Origin: Paratinospora sagittata
Taxonomy: Eukaryota; Streptophyta; Magnoliopsida; Ranunculales; Menispermaceae
Length of the DNA stretch: 64,000 nt
Assembly: GCA_035771175.1 (NCBI GenBank)
Contig: CM069607.1
Span: forward strand, 20,530,001 to 20,594,000
Direction of reading: 5' to 3'
In this document: positions 42,561-52,280 of the stretch, piece after piece
Layout of the letters: every line of letters begins with the position of its first letter
How positions within the stretch are numbered: the stretch's first letter is position 1
The notes under the pieces: model-generated
The model's database searches: none
What the model was told of the DNA's origin: nothing
Seen by the model: only the letters and a program-made list of their open reading frames with translations
Program-made: the position numbers and the translations under genes

Positions 42561-44066
42561 CAGTTAGTGGATTGAGTAAATTCTAATTAGGAGATTAGGT
42601 AGTGGACGCAGGCTTGGCCGAACCACTATAAATCTGTGTGTCAAACGTTTGCAATTAAGTCCGTGTTCTAATTTGCATCATGTTCCAATACACTCATGTA
42701 AATCACTAAGTCGTTGGAAGATAATTTTAAAATTGACCATCGCACCCAATTCACCTCCCTCTTGGGTAAGACCAACTGCTTCTACACGTTCTAGTTGCTT
42801 TTCTTTGTTTTGATTCATGTTTGAACCATTGTTTACCGTTTTTATTTCTTTAGTTCTGAACTAAAACCTCTTTCTAGAGGTAGATTGATCCAAACTCGAG
42901 ACTATGTCTTAGCTTTTATTATTTAATTATTATTAATGAATTCTTTTAGTTTATTTATATTTTTTTGTGCATAAAGCTTTCGATCTCCTGATCAACGATC
43001 GAATGATCCCAAATTCGAGGTAGATGCTCCAAAAGAGGGTACCTTGAGTTGGAATCTGGAGAGTATAACTTAGGATATCGTGAGACTCAAAAGGAGATCG
43101 AGAACCTTTGAAGTCATTAAATGGAAATCATAGATCTTAATGAATTACCGTTATGTTTGGTTTTCATCGAAAGAGTTAAATCAATACAACAATAATATGT
43201 TGTAGTTCTGCTTCAAAAGAGAAAATTAGAAACGTTAGGAATTCTGACTTATAAGCTAAAGAATTGATTTAATAATAATACACTTATCTAGACATAGTTG
43301 AGAGTGAGGTGACATCGAACCTCTAGTTTAATCTCCAATTGATTTACCATTTGATTTGCATTGCGTTGTTATTTATTAATTAATTAGTTTAATTTTTGTC
43401 TTAATCATTCAATTATTCGATTTTGATTGTCTAGATAAAATTAGGGTTAAAACGTGATAGATAGTGTAGTAAATATTCCTGAGGACGATACCCGATTTTT
43501 TATCGGAATATATTATAATTTGGCAACCGTTCACTTGCGGTTTGCCTGCAAAAGTTTTCTAGGTTAGAAAAGGGGGATTATGACATGAAATTATTGTAGA
43601 ATCGAGATGTTTACAAAGTTTCATGAAGTTGTAGGAAAATCACGGAGTTTAATGGGTTGTTTAGAATTTAGGTTTTATTGAGAGATCGAACCTTATTTTT
43701 AACAATACTTTCTAATTTGGCACTCGAGAGAGGGAATTAGAGACACATGGGTTTTGACTTATAGATTAAGAAATTAATTTGATAATAAGCATGTTTAAAT
43801 TACATAATTGAAGGTTAGGTGAAATTGATTCTCTAGACATTTCTCATATATTGAATTTTCTTTATATTTTCCTGCTTACATTCAAACTTTAACTTTCTAC
43901 ACTTTTATTCTAGTGATATCATCTATTGATCATCTAAATAAAGTTCTAAATCTGTATATTGGTAATTGAGAGAAAATAATAATTTCCTGTGGATACGATA
44001 ACCCACTCACCATGGGTATTATAACTTGATATTCGTACACTTGCGAATTTAAATTTATTGAGTTTT

Positions 44067-44083
44067 TGGCGCGTTGCCGGGGA
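44067..44083 (+). other. Primer-binding site of element C
   Basis: TGGCGCGTTGCCGGGGA matches the tRNA-Asp type site TGGCGCCGTTGCCGGGGA with one C missing. The single-base loss would weaken primer pairing. Confidence 0.9.
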
Positions 44084-44200
44084 GTTGTTTACTTTTTTAT
44101 CGATATTGATAGTAATAGGTTTGAATTTTAATTCAGACTTTTATTTTTGAATATTTTTTATTTTTTTCTCTTTGTGTGTGATTGGCAGGATAAATGGTAT

Positions 44201-45833
44201 ATGAGACGCACTCAGAGTGCCGAATTAGTACCATTAAATCTTGAAATTAAAAGGAGGTTGGGACAGATAAGAAGAGATAGAAGAGTTGAGCAAGAGGCAA
44301 TGGTGCCCAATAATGAAAATAATTAAAGGCTATTGCGGGCTTATTTCAAACCCGTAATTCAAGAGAATTATTCGAGGATCGTGAGGACACCAATAGCAAC
44401 CAATAATTTTGAGTTGAAGCGAACTTTAATTACCATGGTTCAACAACATCAATAGGGCGGTTCTCTAGTCGAAGACCCCGTGATCCATCTCCAATCATTT
44501 TTGAAAAAATGTGATACTATAAAGTGGAATGGTGTTGGAGAATACATGATTCGTTTGAGGTTTTTCCCATTCTCTCTTCGAGACAAAGCAAAGGCATGGT
44601 TGCAAGGGTTTCAACCAGGTAGTGTGAACACATGGGAGGAGTTAGTTCAGAAATTCCTTCAGAAATTCTTCCCACTAGCAAAAACAGCTCAAATGAGAGC
44701 AGACATTAGCCTATTTAAGCAATTGGAGCCAGAATCTCTTTATAAAACTTGGGAGAGATTTAAGGAAATGTTGAGAAAATGTCCACAGCATGGATTTCAA
44801 ACTTGGATGCAGTTGCAAATCTTTTACAATGGTAGGATAGTTCCCACTAGGACATTGGTGGATGCAGCGGCTGGAGGCACTTTGATGGGTAAAACTGTGG
44901 ATGATGCTTATACCTTGATAGAAGAAATGGCCTCCAACACTTATTTGATTCCTAGTGAGAGATCAGTTATGAAGAAGGTGGCCCATGCAGGTATATTTGA
45001 GGTTGATCACATGACAACTATTTTAGCACAATTGTCAAGTTTATCACATCAGATTGCATCTCTTCAAGGTGTGAAGCCATCTATAGAGCAAGCAGCAACA
45101 ACAAGTATGGGTTATTTATCTGGTGAACCCTTCACAACTACTGAGCAAGCCAATTACCTGAACAATAGAGGTTACAATTACAGAAGCAATGCTCAAGTGC
45201 CAAATCAATATTATCCAGGAGTGCAGAATCATAAGAATTTTTCCTATTCTAATAATAGGAATGTGTTGAACCCCTCCACCAGGGATACCAATGCCTATGC
45301 ATCAAGAGAAGAAACCATCGTTGAAGGACTTATTGAGTGGATTCCTTGCAGAATCCAAAGCTAACCAAGTGAAGACTGATTCAAGGAGGATTGACACTTT
45401 AGAGTCAACAATGAAGAACATGGAGATTCAGATGGGTCAGTTAGCTTCAGCTATTAGTTCACAGTAGCAGTGCTCCTTCCCAAGTAACACTCAAGTTAAC
45501 CCCAAGGAGCAGTGTAAAGCTATCACCTTGAGAAGTGGGAAAGAGATTGAAGGGGCTAAATTGAAAAGCAAGAATGAGAAGACCATGCCCTAAGCATCAT
45601 CAAGCAACTCAGAGCCTAAGGCAAATAAAGAGGAGTATAAGCAAGAAGAGCCAAAGGAGAGACCATACCAACCAGGTTCCATTACCTTCCAGGATAACCC
45701 TCTTATCTTAAAACCTCCTATTCCTTTCCCTTAGCGTTTTCAAAAGAAAAGACTTGATGAACAATTTGCAATGTTTTTGGATATGTTTAAGAAAATTCAT
45801 ATAAATATCCTTTTTGCAGATGCATTGGAGTAG
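44201..45833 (+). pseudogene. Gag of element C
   Basis: It starts at ATG 44201 (MRRTQSAELVPLNLEIKRRL). Stops are TAA 44324-44326 and TAG 44453-44455. The 294-codon open part 44480-45364 holds the gag core: FLKKCDTIKWNGVGEYMIRL, FSLRDKAKAWLQ, WERFKEMLRKCPQHGFQ, TLVDAAAGGTLMGKT. The C-terminal part (45365-45833) is broken by frameshifts and stops. Gag forms the particle; this start region matches D (MRRARSVEIRP), supporting the Athila assignment of both. Confidence 0.9.
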
Positions 45834-46150
45834 ATGCCCAATTATGCCAAATTCACGAAAGACATCATGTCAAAAAAACGCAAGCTTGAAGAATTCGAGA
45901 CGGTGAAGCTCACAGAGGAGTATGGTGCCATCTTACAAAGGAAGCTACCCCAAAAATTGAAAGATCCAGGGAGTTTCACTATACCTTGCATTATAAGTTC
46001 TTCTAATTTTGAAAAGGTTTTATATGATCTTGGGGCAAGTATTAACTTAATGCCATTGTCTTGTTTTAGGAAATTGGGCCTTGGTGAAGTGAAGCCAACA
46101 ATCAACTCTTTGCAATTGGAGGATCGTTCTATCACCTATTCTTCAAGGCT
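45834..46150 (+). pseudogene. Protease of element C, joined to integrase
   Basis: The frame reads MPNYAKFTKDIMSKKRKLEE, LPQKLKDPGSFTIPC, then YDLGASINLMPLSCFRKLGL and [18 protein letters not shown]. It stops resembling protease at about 46140, well before the ILGRPFLAT region that D still has. The next bases encode the integrase zinc region in another frame. Everything between the first third of protease and integrase, about 2 kb by comparison with D, is gone. Confidence 0.9.
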
Positions 46151-47187
46151 GTCACACTTCCACTTATGGGGGCCAATTTGATGCTCAAAGGATGGCAGCA
46201 AAAGTACTTGAAAGTGGGTTTTATTGGCCCACTTTATTCCGAGATTCTTATGTCTTTATGAAGACATGTGATCATTGCCAACGTTTGGGTACTATTTCGA
46301 GGAGACATGAGTTGCCCTTAACAAATATTATGGAGGTTGAGCTTTTTGATGTGTGGGGCATTGATTTCATGGGCCCATTTTTGTCTTCGTGTGGTAAATC
46401 TTACATTCTTCTCGCGGCTGATCATGTTTTGAAGTGGGTCGAGGCGATTTCTACGCCTACCAATGATGCGAGAGTGGTGGTAAAATTTTTGCAAAAGAAC
46501 ATCTTCACTCGATTTGGTACCCCTCAAGCTATCATAAGTGATGAGGGCTCCCACTTTTGCAATAAGCTCTTTATTTCGTTACTTGCTAAATATGGTGTGA
46601 AGCACAAGAGAGCACTTTCCTACCACCCTCAATCCAATGGGCAAGCTGAGATAAGCAACCAGGAAGTAAAACAAATTTTGGAGAAGACGGTCAATGTAAA
46701 AAGAAAAGATTGGGCACTTAAGCTTGAGGATGTTTTGTGGGCGTATCGGACTGCATTCAAGACACCCATTGGGATGTCTCCCTATCGCCTTGTTTTTGGG
46801 AAGAGTTGTCACTTACCAGTGGAGTTGGAGCATCGCGCTTATTGGGCGATTAAGAAGCTGAATTTTGACTTGAGAGCTTCCGGAGAGCAACGATTATTAC
46901 AGCTTATGGAGATGGAAGAGCTCTGACATGATGCATATGAAAATGCCAAGCTCTACAAGGAGATAACCAAACAATGGAATGATAAACTGATTTTGAAGCG
47001 AGATTTCTCATCTGGCCAACAAGTTCTTTTATTCAATTCCAGATTAAAACTCTTTCCAGGCAAGCTAAAGTCTAGGTAGTCGGGACCCTTTGTTATAGAG
47101 AAAGTTTGGCCTTACGGTGCAGTAGAGTTGAAAAGTGCTGATGGGTCATCTTTTAAGGTGAATGGGCAAAGATTAAAGCATTACTAG
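46150..47187 (+). pseudogene. Integrase of element C
   Basis: The zinc region begins near 46150 ([10 protein letters not shown]) and continues in the open frame 46192-46926: [23 protein letters not shown]. The core has all three catalytic residues: D in [10 protein letters not shown] in [10 protein letters not shown] in SNGQAEISN. Then come [20 protein letters not shown] and [19 protein letters not shown], a strong Athila signature. TGA 46924-46926 and TAG 47077-47079 break the C-terminal domain ([27 protein letters not shown]). Confidence 0.93.
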
Positions 47188-48084
47188 GGACAAGAGGAGA
47201 GGCGTGATGATGACATCATCCTTGTGGATTCATGAGAAGAGATGAAGAAATTGGGCTGAGGACTTAAAACTAAGCGCTTTATGGGAGGCAACCCATGAGT
47301 TTAATTTGAAGTTTTTCATTATTTTTCTTTAATCCATTCATTCATAACATGCCTTTAATTTTAGAATTCTTCTCATCCTTGTCCATATTTTAATGAGTGG
47401 AATCACCTTTTGTAGGATTGCAAGAAGCAATGGACAGAACGAAGCATGATGAGCATTTCAAACTACTCATTGGATCATTGAGGGCAATGATCAATTCAAG
47501 TTGGGAGGAGAGTGAGCTCAATTCAAAAAAAATAAAAAAAGAAATAAAAGAAGAAATAAAGAAAAAACTCATTTCTTTCTTCTTCTTCTTTGTGTTTCTC
47601 TGCAACCCCCCTCCCCCCCCCCTAAAACCAATTCTTCAAAAACAGGTTCTCCATTTTCACTTCAAATCTCAGCTATTTGCTCTTTTGCTGCGTTTCATTC
47701 TCTTGGATTCAAGGAGAAGGTGTGATTCACGGATAGAAAGCTAGGGCATCAAAGAGAGATTGAGGATTTTCTTCGTTTCACACTGTGTAAGTGGATTTCG
47801 CACTTTATTTGTTGATTTGGAAGCAATCTACTGCGATTATTATGCTTTATACTCCAAGCAATGTCGTTTGCATAGTTTGGATCTACAAACAAAGTCGTGG
47901 GATAATCTTTGTGTCTTCATGGATTATCTTCTGTCTGATTGTATTGGGATAGTGTGAAACCCGTTTGAATTGGGATAGTGTGAAACTCGTTGGTGTTTGT
48001 GTTAGATCGTTTGGGCCTTGGTGTTGAGCAGCGTTGAATTCAATTCCTTCTGTTAAGATTTGTGGTTTGTGTACAAGTGTAGAC
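47188..48084 (+). other. Spacer between integrase and ORF3 of element C, no gene seen
   Basis: It contains a low-complexity A-rich tract (about 47525-47570), a C-rich tract (47605-47623) and a region ending with CACCGAAAGC just before ORF3. The 115-codon frame at 47397-47744 has no recognisable domain and passes through the A-rich and C-rich tracts. Athila-type elements have an untranslated spacer at this place. Confidence 0.6.
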
Positions 48085-49149
48085 ATGGCACCGAAAGCAA
48101 AATGGGTGCAAGAATCTTTTTTTCTACTCCACCCTTTGATCAACAAAGGTTTATCAGTGCTAAAACAGAAAAATAGTATAATAAATCAGTGGTGAATGCT
48201 TCCGTGGCACACATTCCTCAAATTGCGAACATAATTGTTGCTCGCCAATGGGGAACATTTGTGCACCAACCAGCCCTTGCTGTTATTCCCATAGTACAAG
48301 AATTCTATGCAAATGCCTGAGAACGTGAGGATTACAAGGTTTTTGTGAGAGGGCACACAGTGTCTTTTGATCGATCAACCATCGATGCCTACTATGGATT
48401 GCCAAATATTGACAATGATGGATATACCACTTATTTAAATGAAGGAATCAATTCAAATGAGATCATCTCTACTTTGTGTAGCCAAGGAACAGTATGGAAG
48501 CTTAATAGGAGAGTCCTTTCTTCATTCCCTCGAAAAGGATTAACATGGCTAAGTAAGGCATGGTTAAATTTCTTATGTGGTAAGTTGATGCCCGTAGGCC
48601 ACTTATTGGATGTGACTAAAGACAGGGCAATTCTGCTTTATGCCATCATTTCCAGGAAATCCATTGATGTTGGGAATGTGATTGCAAGCTTTATTGTAAA
48701 CAGCATCAATCCGTCAATGACGGGGGGCCTCACGCATCCCTCACTTATATGCGCATTATGCCAAAATGTCGGGGTGACTTGGCGACTGGATGAAGAGATT
48801 TTATATTCGAAAGGCATTATTGATTCTAGAAACTTCTGTAGATATAAAGATGCGATCACCTCATCAAGTACAGGGGCCTAGCGAGGGGCCATCTTCTTCT
48901 CATCCATCTCAGGAGCAACAACTATCTTTGGAAAAATGATTGTCTCATCTTGAACAATTTATGGATAAGACCGATTGTTTCATTGATTATTCAATCCAAT
49001 ACAATATTGTGTTGGCACAGTTTGTGAATCTCACCAGTCCCACTCTGTTGCAATTCCCAACACCACCAATGTTTCAAGCACAGCAGTCGACTGAGGACGA
49101 AAGTGAAGATTTAAGTGAAGAGGATGAGGATGATGATGAAGAAGACTGA
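48085..49149 (+). pseudogene. ORF3 of Athila-type element C (plant transposon protein domain)
   Basis: A start near 48085 (MAPKAKWVQESFF) leads through frameshifts to the open part 48345-48881: RGHTVSFDRSTIDAYYGLPN, GTVWKLNRRVLSSFPRKGLT, LNFLCGKLMPVGHLLDVTKD, RAILLYAIISRKSIDVGNVI. This matches the plant domain called putative plant transposon protein, found after pol in Athila-like elements and once proposed to be envelope-like. I see no signal peptide or membrane segment here. A last frame (48940-49149) gives an acidic tail. The function is unknown. Confidence 0.82.
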
Positions 49150-50162
49150 AGCCGTTCAAGTCTTCATTACTTGAAGACTAGGGGAGTATCATTACCTCTT
49201 TCTTCCTTTCATCTATTTCTGTGGATGTGTATGCATTGAGGGCCATGCATACTTTAAGTTTGGGGGGAGTTTAAATTTTTGGTGTTTCGGCGTATTTAGT
49301 GAAACTTTTTGTCGAGTTTGAACTTTTGGTGTATTTAGCGAAAACTTCTATCTTTCATGCAGTTTGATCAATAAATAGATTCATATTCCATAATGATCTT
49401 TGCTTTGATTTAAGTGTGAATGGATGATCTATGATAGGATGAGCACTTATTTCTGAACATAAACCTAGGAAAACTAAAGAGTAATCTTACGCCTGTGTGC
49501 TTGACTTGCATGCCATGCTTATTTGAAGTCTTGTTGGCTTTTGAGTACACAATCATGATCATGAATTCCACTTACTATTAAATCGAGAATTTGCAAGTTA
49601 AACAATCTTTTTATCTCAATTTTTTTTTCCAAAACCTGGCACTAGAACTTGTTTGATCTCTTATTGAGGTGAAATCCTAGGAATCACACTGAGAAAGACA
49701 TGATTTAGGCATTTTTGGAATAGTTTGAGCCATAAAGCTTACCCAAGTATATATTGTCCCTAGTCACCTAGTTTTAAGCCTTTTATCTTGTTTCTTGTCA
49801 CCAAATATTAGAAGCCAAAACCTTGTTTGTTCTATCTTGTTTTCACCCTTGCACCCTTAACACTTTGAGAAATGCATTGTAATAGGGTTTGGGTTGTTTC
49901 CATGGGAAAGTATATGAAAAATGGGCTATGGATGTGAATGCCATGTGAAGGTGATAAAAAGAGGTTCAAACATGAGTTGTTCATGCAAAAAGTGAGAAAG
50001 AAAGATGAAGAATGAGAAAAATAAAAAAAGAACTGAAAGAAAAGAAAAGAGAAAACAAATGTTCTTCATCAATTTATTAAATAAACAAGTTTGGGGGTGT
50101 ATCTGGGGTAATATGCATGAAAAAAATGTGAAAAATCTAGTTTGGGTGTTGTTTAGTGTTGG
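49150..50162 (+). other. 3' non-coding region of element C, part 1
   Basis: No gene is seen. It includes polypurine-like tracts at 49253-49272 (TTTAAGTTTGGGGGGAGTTT) and 50085-50100 (ACAAGTTTGGGGGTGT), both resembling the true tract at 52264-52280. The ORFs at 49926-50222 (-) and 50005-50190 (+) lie in an A/G-rich stretch and lack support. Confidence 0.65.
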
Positions 50163-51016
50163 TGTTATCTCAATGAACCCCATGACATGAATGTCGAGCT
50201 TGAATCGACAAATCAAAAACATATTTTATAAAGTCTTTCAGAACGCTAATGTTTTAGCAGCGCTTTCTTGGACTTGATGAATCGGGACGCTAATAAAATT
50301 TTTGAAAGCTCAAGGTTGAATTGAACTGATTAGTAAGAACGCTTACTTCTTTGTAGCGACCTTTCTTTTATCAACCTTTGAGAATATCAAGACGTTGACT
50401 TAGTTTCAGCTCGCTGAAAGTTCTTTTTGTCTTAAGTGATTTCTATCTTTTAGGTCGTTGATAAGTTATAAGTTGAATAAATTATCAGGACGCTACTTGT
50501 GTAGGAGTACCCTCATCTTTAGAATCAACTTAAATAACTTTCAGGACGCTTACCGTCCGTCAGCGCACTTAACATTGTTTTAAAACTATTTTAAATAGTT
50601 TAGAACGCTTACTCTTGAGTAGCGCCCTTGTGTGTCAAAAGTTTTAAAACAAAGCAAGACGTTCACTGCGAAGTAGCGCCCTCACTTCATTGTTCAGTAG
50701 GACGCTGATGTTCTATGAGCGCCCTCAAAGGAACAAAACGAAAAAAATGATATTTTTATTATTCTGATATGTACGTCCTTTTTGCCAACTTTTCAGAATA
50801 ACTTTTCGTACAAAATCAATTTTCTGTATTTGTAAGAGATATTCTCTAATTCACGAACTACGTCTTCTAAAACTTTCCTTATTCGTGTATCTGGAGAAAA
50901 GCAGAATATTCATGAAATGTGCAGTTGTTATTTTTGTGATATATTCTAGCTATTGTGAGTAAACATTCATATTAGAAATTCAAATTCTAATGAACAATAG
51001 CTTCATCTATACTAGT

Positions 51017-51026
51017 CTATAAATAC
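51017..51026 (+). promoter_or_regulatory. TATA box of solo LTR K
   Basis: TCTATAAATA, identical to H2. It lies about 750 bp before the LTR end, which makes R plus U5 about half of the LTR. Confidence 0.75.
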
Positions 51027-51408
51027 AGACACTTAACAATTTGTTAAGACCACCTAAAATTCTCTGAGCTAAAACACTTTTTGAAAGTTAGTCGAATTTT
51101 CATATGATTCAAAAAACTTAAGTTATTCTAGTTTCGAAGCGTTTATTTGAATCATTACTTATTCAAATGATTTTCACACTGAGCAAAGATTCTATCTTTA
51201 TCTGAAAATCAATTTGAAAGTTTGAAATGTTTTCACTCAAATTATTCCACACTGTTTTTACTTATATCATTCTTGCTGAAAGAGAAATTTGAGATATAGT
51301 TCATAGGATACAGTTGTACTCAATTCATATCTTGTATATTGTATCAAGGTTGTAGCAGTAGTTAGATAAACTACTGAGTTGATATTCTATATTCAACAAG
51401 GTCAGGTC

Positions 51409-51582
51409 TTCTCACACCTGTAAGTTGAGAAAGCTTAGGTCTGTCTCACACTCGTAAGTTGGGATAGGTAGGTCTCATGCCTATAAGTTGAGTAGTGTAA
51501 CGGTTGAGTAGTGTAACGGTTGTTCTCACACCCGCAAGTTGAGAAAAGGTGTAACGGTTTGATTCTCGCCTGTAAGAGAATC
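51409..51582 (+). repeat. Covarying hairpin array downstream of the TATA box in K
   Basis: Units: TTCTCA/TGAGAA (51409-51431), TCTCA/TGGGA with one G-U pair (51444-51464), CTCA/TGAG (51475-51491), TTCTCA/TGAGAA (51523-51545) and GATTCTC/GAGAATC (51561-51582). Loops share CCYGTAA or a close form (ACCTGTAAG, CTCGTAAG, CCCGCAAG, GCCTGTAA). GTAACGGTT is repeated between units. Confidence 0.82.
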
Positions 51583-51773
51583 CCTTAATGATAAGGTTCA
51601 AAATCCTAACTGAGGAGGTTAGGTAGTGGACATGGGCAAGTAGCCGAACCACTATAAATCGACTGTGCATATTTGTTTACTTTCTACACTTTACTTTTGG
51701 CATTGTAATTATTTTTAAATTGTCTAAGTGTCCAATTCACCCCCTTCTTAGACATACTTGGGCCAACAGTTGG

Positions 51774-52263
51774 TTCATGTGTAAGGTGTGGAATGTGTGC
51801 AAATTTGTTGATGTAACAAAGAGGTTTTGGGCGTATTAAGCTTCCTTGTATCTACTTTTACCTAGCCTTACATTACAAGCTATGTAAAGACCTAATGATC
51901 TTAAATGGTGTGAAACCCATATTAGTGGAGAGAAGAGTGAAAATCAAGCATATGAAGCCTGAGTTTTGTTTCATGGAGATCATATTCCTATCTTTCTTGC
52001 ATGGTCTATATGATTTATGAGTGGTCATGCATTTAATTTGAATACTTGTTTGTCAACTAAGATGGAAGAGAAGGCATGGTTGTAAGTTGAAATTCTAGAC
52101 AAATAAGTTTAAACTGTCAAAATTTTCCCTGTTTTATGTTGGAGGAAATTTGTGTCATATTTGAGATCATTAGAATCCATTCTAGTTAATCAAATCTTTG
52201 TTCATCTTAGAATATGTGTCGAGTCCAACTTTCATTTTTCTCTTTGCTCGGGACGATCAAAGC
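51774..52263 (+). other. 3' non-coding region of element C, part 2
   Basis: This is unbroken continuation of the region left of K. I see no coding potential beyond short frames. It ends at the polypurine tract. Confidence 0.65.
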
Positions 52264-52280
52264 CTAAGTTTGGGGGAATT
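52264..52280 (+). other. Polypurine tract of element C
   Basis: CTAAGTTTGGGGGAATT lies directly before the LTR start TGATAAGTGGAG (52281). The core AAGTTTGGGGG is shared with the two upstream tracts at about 49256 and 50087. Confidence 0.85.

Larger units (their letters stand above)
40050..42774 (+). repeat. LTR H2, nested in M
   Basis: It begins TGTTAACCTATATGG and ends near CTTGGGTAAGACCA, about 2.7 kb. It has no internal sequence, so it is a solo LTR. The target duplication is not exact (ACTTT left, ACTGC right). It contains the upstream stem-loop array (40619-41290), TATA (41551-41560), the downstream hairpin array (42302-42560) and the ACCACTATAAAT module (42622-42633). The end resembles copia F (CACCCAATTCACC). 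Confidence 0.87.
39492..43553 (+). repeat. Solo LTR M, Athila-like, interrupted by H2
   Basis: It is flanked by GTTTT (39487-39491 and 43554-43558); the 3' LTR of C shows the empty site (GGGTTTTCTAGG near 53318). Its own sequence is 39492-40049 plus 42775-43553, about 1.34 kb. It starts TGATAGATGC. Its end reads CCTGCAAAA, so the last CA is followed by three extra A residues before the target repeat. The end (CACTTGCGGTTTGCCTGCA) resembles Athila-type LTR ends. Confidence 0.82.
38735..44060 (+). repeat. 5' LTR of element C, split by nested LTRs
   Basis: 38735-39491 and 43554-44060 align with the 3' LTR (about 52515-53823). The first 250 bp or so is missing. The 4.06-kb insertion M/H2 separates the halves. 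The LTR ends with TTTATTGA just before the PBS; the 3' LTR ends TTTATTGCA. No gene is present; ORFs 38888-39136 (-), 39715-39936 (-) and 40109-40309 (+) are chance frames. Confidence 0.88.
50163..51768 (+). repeat. Solo LTR K, 1606 bp
   Basis: Its target duplication is GTTGG (50158-50162 and 51769-51773). It starts TGTTATCTC and ends GGCCAACA. It carries the upstream stem-loop array (50220-50740), TATA (51017-51026), the hairpin array (51409-51582) and ACCACTATAAAT (51649-51660). It is related to H but differs at its start and end. It was inserted in the 3' non-coding region of element C. Confidence 0.95.

Noticed and set aside
40050..42774. Exact target duplication for LTR H2
   Set aside because: The flanks are ACTTT and ACTGC, matching at only three bases, so I do not claim a target duplication.
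47397..47744. 115-codon ORF between integrase and ORF3 of element C
   Set aside because: It passes through A-rich and C-rich low-complexity tracts and has no recognisable domain.
48085..49149. Viral envelope gene in element C
   Set aside because: No signal peptide, membrane segment or cleavage site is visible; the domain is the plant-specific ORF3 of Athila elements.
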